From Gemmatimonadota bacterium (GTDB taxonomy: Bacteria > Gemmatimonadota > Gemmatimonadetes > Gemmatimonadales > GWC2-71-9), in NCBI GenBank assembly GCA_029884275.1, contig JAOUIC010000045.1, positions 1-8,902 of the forward strand: 8,902 bases of DNA, in the 5' to 3' direction. The notes beneath the pieces are model-generated. The model searched no databases, was not told where the DNA came from, and saw only the letters and a list, made by a program, of their open reading frames with translations. Below, one piece after another: positions 1 to 5,433 of the stretch. Both the position numbers and the translations under genes were made by a program. How positions within the stretch are numbered: the stretch's first letter is position 1; each line of letters starts with the position of its first letter.

Positions 1-681
1 CACCTCGCCCATCACGTCGGCGGTCCGGCGGATGTCCTGCTCGGTGACCTTGGCGAAGAAGGCATACCACGAGGTCCATCCCGCCACCGACTCCCGCCAG
101 GGCTGGTACTCCCACGGCCGGTACCGGGTCAGGCCGCGGTGACGCTGGTAGAACCGTGGCCGGAACCGGAGCGACACCTCGCCACCGCTCGCGGTGATCT
201 TGACGGCCACGGCGCTGTCCGGATTGACCGTGGGCACCAGTTGCACCTGCGCCGGCACATCCACCGACAGCACCCAGTCGGCGCGCCGGTCGTAGACCGC
301 CCGGTTGAGCCGGTTCGTCACCGAGCCGACGGCGTGACGCACAACCGGCAATCCATCCTCACGTGGCTCCGACTCGGCGGCGAACGCCTCGGGGGACCCC
401 CGTACGACCCCAACGACCGTCACCCGGCCCCTGCCGGTTGCGGTCCACTTGAGCACCTGGGTCACCCGGCCCGCGCTTGAGTCGTTGAATGAGATCAGCG
501 ACACCGTGCCCCCCGTGGCCGCGACCCTCCCCTCGAACAGCGTCTTCCCCTGGTACCGAAGCACCACGAGGCTGTCTCTCACCTCGACGATCGCCGGAGC
601 GTTGGGCGGCTCGGCGGCGGTCTGGGCGGAGGCGATCGCGGGAACCAGGCAGGCCGCGGCGAGTACAATCGCAGATCTCAT
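1..681 (-). CDS. Secreted GH36-like (clan GH-D) glycosidase, N-terminal part
   Basis: This is a partial gene: it opens at an ATG (complement 679-681) and runs off the left edge, giving 227 codons with no stop. Residues 1-20 form a signal peptide (MRSAIVL..., a hydrophobic core, then ASA before Q20), so the enzyme is probably exported. Residues 21-195 are beta-rich, as expected of the N-terminal sandwich domain of GH36-type enzymes. At residues 201-206 the motif GWTSWY is followed by AFFAKVTEQDI. It closely resembles the GWCSWYxFFxxITEEDV segment that opens the catalytic TIM barrel of alpha-galactosidases and related enzymes. The catalytic aspartates would lie beyond the window, so substrate specificity cannot be read. 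The gene diverges from a sugar symporter 68 bp away, which supports a role in releasing a transportable sugar. No Shine-Dalgarno sequence is evident before the ATG. A raffinose-synthase-like or other clan GH-D member is possible. Confidence 0.72.
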   Translation of the reverse strand, partial: MRSAIVLAAACLVPAIASAQTAAEPPNAPAIVEVRDSLVVLRYQGKTLFEGRVAATGGTVSLISFNDSSAGRVTQVLKWTATGRGRVTVVGVVRGSPEAFAAESEPREDGLPVVRHAVGSVTNRLNRAVYDRRADWVLSVDVPAQVQLVPTVNPDSAVAVKITASGGEVSLRFRPRFYQRHRGLTRYRPWEYQPWRESVAGWTSWYAFFAKVTEQDIRRTADVMGEV

Positions 682-693
682 GGGGGTCAAAGG

Positions 694-719
694 TTGCGCC
701 CCGACTGTTCGGGCGGCAA
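694..719. promoter_or_regulatory. Palindromic candidate operator between divergent genes
   Basis: The 68-bp gap between the glycosidase and symporter starts contains an inverted repeat: TTGCGCCCCGA (694-704), a 4-bp centre CTGT, and TCGGGCGGCAA (709-719). Nine of eleven positions pair; the two mismatches are adjacent (698/715 and 699/714). Its size and position suit the binding site of a dimeric repressor or activator controlling both genes. A possible -10 for the symporter, TACAAT at 664-669, lies inside the glycosidase gene but has no convincing -35. No regulator gene is visible in the window, so the role is inferred. Confidence 0.4.
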
Positions 720-749
720 GATGGGGCTCCCCCAGCCCGGCGTGCCGCC

Positions 750-2279
750 ATGGGTCTTTCACCGATCGACATCGCCAGTTTCGTCGGGTTCCTGGTGCTG
801 GTGTTCGCCGTGTCCATCGCCGCGTCGCGCAGGAAACGCGAGGCGACCGAGGACTATTTCCTCGCCGGACGCGAGCTCAGCTGGTGGCTGATCGGCATCT
901 CGCTCATTGCCTCGAACATCTCCACCGAGCACTTCGTCGGGCTGGCGGGACGCGGCTACGAGCTGGGTCTGGCGATCGCGAGCTACGAGTGGATGGCAGC
1001 GGTGACGCTGGTGGTGGTCGCCTTGTTCTTCCTGCCCCGCTTCCTCCGCGCCGGCATCTTCACCATGCCGGAATACCTGGAATACCGCTACGACGGGGCC
1101 GCGCGGAGCATCATGGCGCTGTTCATGATGCTGGCCTACATCTTCGTCGCGCTTGCGACGGTGCTGTACAGCGGTGCCCTCGCGCTCGAGGCGGTGATCG
1201 GGCTCGACGTAATCAAGGGGATCTGGATCATCGGGGCGCTCTCCGGCGCCTACGTGACCTATGGTGGGCTTCGGGCCGTGGTGTGGACCGAGCTGATCCA
1301 GGGGACCGCGCTCCTCTTCGGCGGACTGCTCACCTTCACCCTCTCGCTCGAGGCGATCGGCGGGTGGAGCCGGTTCACGGCGCTCGCCGGTGACCGCCTG
1401 CACACCGTGCTGCCGTGGAACCATCCCGAGATGCCGTGGCTGGCGGTGTTCATCGGGGGGCTGTGGATCCCCAACACCTTCTACTGGGGGCTCAACCAGT
1501 TCATCACCCAGCGCGCCCTGGCGGCGCGGAGCCTGGCCGAGGGTCAGCGCGGGGCGCTCTTCGCGGCGGCGATCAAGGTCACGATTCCTTTCCTCATAGT
1601 GATGCCGGGGATCATGGCGGTGCACCTCTTCCCCGGCCTCATCGACACTCCCGACCAGGCCTACCCAGTGCTCATCCGGGAGTTGATCCCCGCGGGACTC
1701 CTGGGCGTGATCCTCGCGGCGCTCTTCGGAGCAGTGCTCAGCACCTTCGAGTCGCTGCTCAACTCGGCCGCCACGATCTTCAGCCTCGACATCTACCAGC
1801 GCCACTGGCGCCCCAAGGCAGAGGCGGCCGAACTGCTCCGGGTGGGACGCTGGGCGACGCTCGCCCTGTTCCTGCTCGGCTGTCTCTGGGCGCCGCTGGT
1901 GGGCCGGGCCGGAAGTGTATTCCAGTACATCCAGATGTTCTGGGGGTTCATCTCGCCGGGGATCGTGGCGGCCTTCGTGGTGGGGATGATCTCGCCCAGG
2001 ACGCCGGCGCTGGCCGCGAAGGGGGCGATGCTGCTCGGCATCCCGGTGTACGGCCTGCTGCTCTGGTTCCTGCCTGGAGTCGCCTTCCTGCATCACATGG
2101 CGATCACCTTCATCGTCGTGGTGCTCTACATGGCGGCGGTGACGATTCTGCGGCCCCTGCCCGCCCCCGTGATTCTCCCGGTCAAGGAGGGAATCGCGCT
2201 CGAGCCGGCGCTGCACGCGGGGTGGTTCGGGGGCGGGGTGGTCGCGGCGGTGGCGGCGCTCTACCTGTATTTCTGGTAG
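750..2279 (+). CDS. SGLT-type sodium/sugar symporter (SSS family)
   Basis: This 509-residue polytopic membrane protein belongs to the solute:sodium symporter family and should import a solute, probably a sugar, using the Na+ gradient. The first helix covers about residues 6-25. It is followed by EDYFLAGRELSWW and then SNISTEHFVG at 55-64, a segment typical of the SGLT branch (vSGLT and SLC5 sugar carriers). The segment around 328-340 (AVLSTFESLLNSA) matches helix TM8 of the LeuT-fold numbering, where S331/T332 correspond to the paired hydroxyl residues of the Na2 sodium site. The C-terminal FQYIQMFWGFISPGI motif and a last helix ending in ALYLYFW are also typical. Length fits bacterial SSS members. 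The ATG at 750 was chosen because the frame upstream overlaps the divergent glycosidase and is not membrane-like. There is no clear Shine-Dalgarno sequence. Divergence from a GH36-like gene suggests a hexose such as galactose as substrate, but this is inference. Confidence 0.88.
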   Translation: MGLSPIDIASFVGFLVLVFAVSIAASRRKREATEDYFLAGRELSWWLIGISLIASNISTEHFVGLAGRGYELGLAIASYEWMAAVTLVVVALFFLPRFLRAGIFTMPEYLEYRYDGAARSIMALFMMLAYIFVALATVLYSGALALEAVIGLDVIKGIWIIGALSGAYVTYGGLRAVVWTELIQGTALLFGGLLTFTLSLEAIGGWSRFTALAGDRLHTVLPWNHPEMPWLAVFIGGLWIPNTFYWGLNQFITQRALAARSLAEGQRGALFAAAIKVTIPFLIVMPGIMAVHLFPGLIDTPDQAYPVLIRELIPAGLLGVILAALFGAVLSTFESLLNSAATIFSLDIYQRHWRPKAEAAELLRVGRWATLALFLLGCLWAPLVGRAGSVFQYIQMFWGFISPGIVAAFVVGMISPRTPALAAKGAMLLGIPVYGLLLWFLPGVAFLHHMAITFIVVVLYMAAVTILRPLPAPVILPVKEGIALEPALHAGWFGGGVVAAVAALYLYFW

Positions 2280-2454
2280 TGCCGGTATTCGGCGCGGCTC
2301 CCAGCCTTGCTCGCGAGAATTGTCGCGACGTCCCATCTTGAAGCTTGACGGCTGAGCCCTCCGACCGAACCGCCGCTCATCCCCACCGCGTGACAGCGTG
2401 TTGGCCGAGCTGGCGGCGCTGACGTATGGGGAGGGGAAGCGGTAGGGCAAGAAA
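2280..2454. other. Intergenic spacer, no supported gene
   Basis: Between the symporter stop and the tRNA terminator I see no convincing gene. Two TCGCGA hexamers (2311-2316 and 2323-2328) are 6 bp apart and could form a small hairpin after the symporter, but no T-tract follows. A short open stretch in the plus frame ends at the TAG at 2443-2445 with the peptide SVLAELAALTYGEGKR. It reads like the tail of a protein, but a TGA lies in frame at 2353-2355, so at most about 29 codons are open. It could be a degraded gene end or chance. Confidence 0.35.
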
Positions 2455-2479
2455 GAGCCGCCCGGAATCCGGGCGGCTC
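2455..2479 (-). terminator. Rho-independent terminator of the tRNA transcript
   Basis: GAGCCGCCCGG (2455-2465) and CCGGGCGGCTC (2469-2479) form a perfect 11-bp GC-rich stem with a 3-nt loop. On the minus strand the stem is followed directly by TTTCTT, the U-rich tract expected for intrinsic termination. It therefore ends transcripts coming from the tRNA gene about 90 bp upstream on that strand. On the plus strand no T-run follows, so it serves the symporter less well. Confidence 0.8.
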
Positions 2480-2501
2480 CTGGTGTCACGCCGACGAGCG
2501 G

Positions 2502-2520
2502 CGCAGCACATCGACAATGT
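2502..2520 (+). repeat. 19-bp inverted copy of the tRNA anticodon arm
   Basis: The plus-strand sequence CGCAGCACATCGACAATGT here is identical over all 19 bases to positions 23-41 of the neighbouring tRNA, which lies on the minus strand (complement of 2609-2627). The two copies are thus inverted repeats 88 bp apart, and flanking bases differ at both ends. In the minus-strand transcript this stretch is the exact antisense of the tRNA's anticodon arm and falls in the trailer, before the terminator. A small adjoining hairpin (CGCCG/CGGCG, 2489-2503) overlaps its edge. Possible origins are a template-switch copying event, an att-like recombination scar, or a selected structure. Confidence 0.9.
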
Positions 2521-2566
2521 AGCCACAACTTGGGAAACTTCTCACCGCCTGTCAAGGCTGCCAGGG

Positions 2567-2650
2567 TGCGGGCGGGGGGACTCGAACCCCCATGGACTTG
2601 CGTCCCACACATTGTCGATGTGCTGCGTCTGCCAGTTCCGCCACACCCGC
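2567..2650 (-). tRNA. Leucine-type class II tRNA with an aberrant GAC anticodon loop
   Basis: The 84-nt minus-strand sequence folds as a complete cloverleaf. The acceptor stem is GCGGGUG/CGCCCGC with one G-U pair and discriminator A73. The D arm is GCGGAACUGGCAGACGC, typical of tRNA-Leu. The variable arm has 15 nt with a GGAC-GCAA-GUCC hairpin, and the T arm is GGGGG-UUCGAGU-CCCCC. The CCA end is not encoded. The anticodon stem is GCACA/UGUGU, with all five pairs counting one G-U, but the 7-nt loop is UCGACAA. Its anticodon would be GAC, which reads valine codons, and base 33 is C rather than U. No leucine anticodon can be read in any register. It may be a pseudo-tRNA, a damaged gene whose anticodon arm was overwritten, or a mischarging tRNA. 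A terminator follows 88 bp downstream, and no clear promoter was found upstream. Confidence 0.8.
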
Positions 2651-2861
2651 CCCACCTCCGACAACCTGGCGGCCACTGGGTGCTGCGACGCGAGTTCGAC
2701 AGGGCGTGATGCCGCTGGCCCGGACAATGTCGGGCATGCGAGACATGGCAAGCGGATCAATTGGACGCCGAGCGAACTGTTTCGCCGCATCCCCTTCCGA
2801 CCGGCGCTTGGCATCCCCGCACCGATCCGACCATGTTTCCTGCATAGTGAACCAACCCTCA
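2651..2861. other. Intergenic region between tRNA and U32 gene
   Basis: No gene is supported here. The plus frame of the U32 protein stays open through this stretch and into the tRNA, but the peptide is compositionally unlike a protein domain. The region should hold a plus-strand promoter for the U32 gene and a minus-strand promoter for the tRNA; I found no confident -35/-10 pair for either. A hairpin GCCCG/CGGGC (2718-2722 and 2731-2735) has the 8-nt loop GACAATGT, an octamer also present in the 19-bp repeat nearby. Confidence 0.5.
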
Positions 2862-5381
2862 ATGCCACGCCCCATCCCCGAGCTCCTCGCCCCCGCCGGC
2901 ACACTCGACGCTGTCCGTGCCGCCGTCGCCAACGGGGCGAACGCGGTGTATCTCGGCGCCGAGCGGTTCAACGCCCGCGACGAGGGGGCCCAGCTCACGC
3001 TGGAGGAAGTCGGGGAGGCCTGTCGCATCGCCCACGCCCACGGAGCCAGGGTCTACCTCACCTTCAACATCCTGTTCAAGCCCGCCGAGCTCCGCGATGC
3101 GCTGATCCACCTGGGCGAGTGCGTGGACCTGGGCATCGACGCCGCCATCGTTCAGGATCTCGGCGCCGTCCGCCTGATTCAGCGCTTGTACCCCGCCCTC
3201 GAGATTCACGGCTCCACCCAGATGACGGTGCACGACCCCGCCGGCGCCCGCGTGCTTCGGGGGCTGGGCATTGATCGTGTCGTGCTGGCCCGCGAGAACA
3301 CCGTCGAGGACATCCGCGCCATTCACGACACCGTGCCGGGACTGGGGCTGGAGAGCTTCATCCACGGCGCGCTCTGCATCTCGTACTCCGGCCAGTGCTT
3401 CATGTCGGGGATGATCTCGGAGCGGAGCGCGAACCGTGGTTCCTGCGCCCAGTCGTGCCGCAAGGACTATCTCCTCACCAACGCGGTGACCGGCGAGGAG
3501 CTCGACCGTGGCTACCTCATCTCCGCCCGTGACCTCGCGGCCTACGAGCACCTCCCCGCCCTCGCCGACGCGGGCATCGGGTGCCTGAAGATCGAGGGCC
3601 GCAAGAAGAAGCCCGAGTTCGTCGCCACCGTCACCCGCACCTACCGCACCTGGCTGGACCGGCTGCACGAGGACGCCTGGGCGCCCCCGCCGACGCAGGA
3701 GGTTCAGCCGCTGGTGCAGATCTTCTCGCGGGGATTCACCGGCGGGATGTACGGCGGCCGAGCCGGCCGCGGCTACATCACCCGCGACCAGCCCGACAAC
3801 CGCGGCGCGGTGCTCGGCCGGGTGATCGGGCACGAGGGAGGGGAACTCCTGATCGAGGTGTCGGAGGCTGTCGCCGTGGGCGACGGGCTCGGCTTCGAGC
3901 ATCCCGACGGCGCGGCGCACGGCAACACCGGGTTCAGCGTCCACCGGGTGCGCACCGCGAAACGGCGCGGCCCCCGCCTGGTGCAGGCCATCCAGGCCGG
4001 CGCCGTGGTCCCGATAGACTGGGTGGTGGTGCGATCCTCCCAGGCGGCGCTGCTCGAGCAGGCTCGGGAGAGCTACGCCTCGCTCGAAGAGGCATCCCGG
4101 CCACCGAAGTCACCGGTGGACTTCGTGGTGATCGGGGCGGTGGGGCTGCCGCTCACCCTCCGCGCCACCGCGGACGGTGACACGGTGCAGGTGACGAGCG
4201 ACGTCCTGCTCACCCCCGCCGAGAAGCGCTCGCTCGACCAGGCCAAGCTCGGCGAGCAGCTCGGTCGCCTCGGCGAGACGCCGTTCGAACTGGGTGCGGT
4301 TGATGATGCCGGGCTCGCACCCGGTCTGTTTCTTCCGGTAAGCAGCCTCAACGACCTGCGGCAGCGGGCGATCGCGGAGTTGGCCGGAAGGCGCACGGCG
4401 CGTTCGGCCGCACGACAGGACGCGCGGATCTCGGCCATAAACGGAGCCCTGGGTAGGGGCGGAGCTATAGCTCCGCCCCTACTCCGGGATTCGCCATCGG
4501 GGGGCAGAACTGGAGCGCCGCCCCTGCCCCATCTCATCGCCGAGGTCTTCACCCTCGACGACGCCCGCCGCGCCGCAGATGCCGGCGCCGACGAGATCTC
4601 GCTCGACCTCTTCCTCCGCCACCCCACCCCGCCGGTGAGCCGCGTGAAGGCCCTCGCCGCCGAGCTCGCCGCACGCGGAACGGCATTCCGGATCCGTACC
4701 CCGACCATTGTCCGGCCGCCGGAGCGAAAGGTGGTGGACAAGTGGCTCGCGCTCGGGACTCCGCTGGTGAGCGGTCACCTGGGACTGGTCGCGGAACTCT
4801 CTTCACAGGGTCGCGACGTGGTGGCGGACTACGCGGTCAACTGCTTCAACCAGCACAGCGCGGCCGAGATCTTCCGGCTGGGGGCGAGCCGCATCGTGCT
4901 CTCGATCGAGCTCACCGGTGGCGAGATGGCGCAGGTGGCGGCGCCCTGGAAGGGCGACGGATTCGAGGTCTTCGTCTACGGCCGGCCCGAGGGGATGACG
5001 CTGGAGCATTGCGTGCTCTCGGCGGCCTTCGAGCGGAAGCCGGCCACCTGCCGCGACCTCTGCGTGCAGGAGCACCCCAACACCGAGCTCACCGACCCGG
5101 CCGGGTACGTCTTCCCCATCGCCACCGACTCCGCCTGCCGCAACCGCCTGCTCCACTCGCGGCCGGTGGACGGCGCGGAGTACCTGCCGGCGCTCTGGCG
5201 ACATGGATTCAGGAATTACCGGCTGGTCTTCAACGTCCCTGGCGATCCGGCCGCCGAGATCACCGCAGCATACCGCCGGATGCTCGATGAGCTGGGCCGG
5301 GGCCACACTCCGGACTCCTCCCTCACCCGGGCCATCACCGGGCGAGAGTACACTCGCGGGCATTTCGCGCGGGCGGTATAG
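2862..5381 (+). CDS. Long U32-family protein, RlhA/YdcP type
   Basis: This 839-residue protein opens with PELLAPAGTLDAVRAAVANG, the standard beginning of U32 TIM barrels. U32 proteins were first called peptidases or collagenases. The characterised E. coli members RlhA and TrhP act in hydroxylation of 23S rRNA or tRNA, so an RNA-modification role is more likely than proteolysis. Residues 166-200 carry the family signature FIHGALCISYSGQC...CAQSC, with cysteines 172, 179, 195 and 199, presumably a metal or Fe-S site. From about residue 550 a second barrel-like half begins (LIAEVFTLDDARRAADAGADE), with its own cysteines at 717, 730, 734 and 759 (VYGRPEGMTLEHC...TCRDLC). The length suits the long, two-barrel U32 subgroup. 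The ATG at 2862 was chosen because homology starts within a few residues; no Shine-Dalgarno sequence is seen. A REP-like palindrome encodes residues 531-541 between the halves. The next gene follows after 52 bp. Confidence 0.88.
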   Translation: MPRPIPELLAPAGTLDAVRAAVANGANAVYLGAERFNARDEGAQLTLEEVGEACRIAHAHGARVYLTFNILFKPAELRDALIHLGECVDLGIDAAIVQDLGAVRLIQRLYPALEIHGSTQMTVHDPAGARVLRGLGIDRVVLARENTVEDIRAIHDTVPGLGLESFIHGALCISYSGQCFMSGMISERSANRGSCAQSCRKDYLLTNAVTGEELDRGYLISARDLAAYEHLPALADAGIGCLKIEGRKKKPEFVATVTRTYRTWLDRLHEDAWAPPPTQEVQPLVQIFSRGFTGGMYGGRAGRGYITRDQPDNRGAVLGRVIGHEGGELLIEVSEAVAVGDGLGFEHPDGAAHGNTGFSVHRVRTAKRRGPRLVQAIQAGAVVPIDWVVVRSSQAALLEQARESYASLEEASRPPKSPVDFVVIGAVGLPLTLRATADGDTVQVTSDVLLTPAEKRSLDQAKLGEQLGRLGETPFELGAVDDAGLAPGLFLPVSSLNDLRQRAIAELAGRRTARSAARQDARISAINGALGRGGAIAPPLLRDSPSGGRTGAPPLPHLIAEVFTLDDARRAADAGADEISLDLFLRHPTPPVSRVKALAAELAARGTAFRIRTPTIVRPPERKVVDKWLALGTPLVSGHLGLVAELSSQGRDVVADYAVNCFNQHSAAEIFRLGASRIVLSIELTGGEMAQVAAPWKGDGFEVFVYGRPEGMTLEHCVLSAAFERKPATCRDLCVQEHPNTELTDPAGYVFPIATDSACRNRLLHSRPVDGAEYLPALWRHGFRNYRLVFNVPGDPAAEITAAYRRMLDELGRGHTPDSSLTRAITGREYTRGHFARAV
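4453..4482. repeat. Perfect 30-bp REP-like palindrome inside the U32 gene
   Basis: GTAGGGGCGGAGCTA is followed directly by its exact reverse complement, a perfect 15+15 palindrome. It lies in frame, contributes about ten codons (RGGAIAPPLL) and does not interrupt the reading frame. A near copy lies between genes at 7207-7236, sharing the first 15 bases GGGTAGGGGCGGAGC counted from 4451 and 7205. Two copies of a GC-rich palindrome, one intergenic, suggest a dispersed REP-type family. It sits in the linker between the two U32 halves, where an insertion would be tolerated. Confidence 0.85.
4501..4530. repeat. Second inverted repeat beside the REP-like palindrome
   Basis: GGGGCAG (4501-4507) and CTGCCCC (4524-4530) form a 7-bp inverted repeat 18 bp downstream of the palindrome, still inside the U32 linker. 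The inner sequence GCGCCGCCCCTGC resembles the right arm of the 7207-7236 copy (GGCTCCGCCCCTGC). This may be a degenerate second unit, so that 4453-4530 would be one composite element. The resemblance is partial, and GC-rich sequence makes chance similarity easy. Confidence 0.4.
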
Positions 5382-5433
5382 TTTCGCGGCCGACGGCGCA
5401 CCACCGACCTCTTACCCCGACCAGCGGCCCCCC

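Noticed and set aside
489..749. Upstream extension of the symporter to an ATG at 489
   Set aside because: It overlaps the divergent glycosidase antisense and gives an Arg/Pro-rich peptide unlike the N-terminus of SSS carriers.
2353..2445. Short peptide SVLAELAALTYGEGKR before a TAG, as a pseudogene remnant
   Set aside because: Only about 29 codons are open and no family is recognised, so chance cannot be excluded. It is mentioned only in the spacer entry.
759..2612. 617-codon open frame antisense to the symporter
   Set aside because: It is antisense to a well-supported membrane protein gene, is rich in Arg/His/Glu/Gln with no recognisable domain, and extends through the tRNA. This is typical of a shadow frame in GC-rich DNA.
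2592..2861. Upstream extension of the U32 protein to an ATG at 2592
   Set aside because: It would start inside the tRNA gene, and the added 90 residues show no homology-like features, whereas PELLAPAG at 2862 matches the family start.
2552..3028. Minus-strand reading frame with an ELADAAHRQ...GVRVPPPAPW ending
   Set aside because: The peptide is the familiar translation of a tRNA-Leu gene (2567-2650) joined to antisense of the U32 gene. It is not a protein gene.
2859..3944. 361-codon open frame antisense to the U32 gene
   Set aside because: It is a shadow of the conserved U32 N-terminal barrel; its composition is atypical and no start signal or motif is seen.
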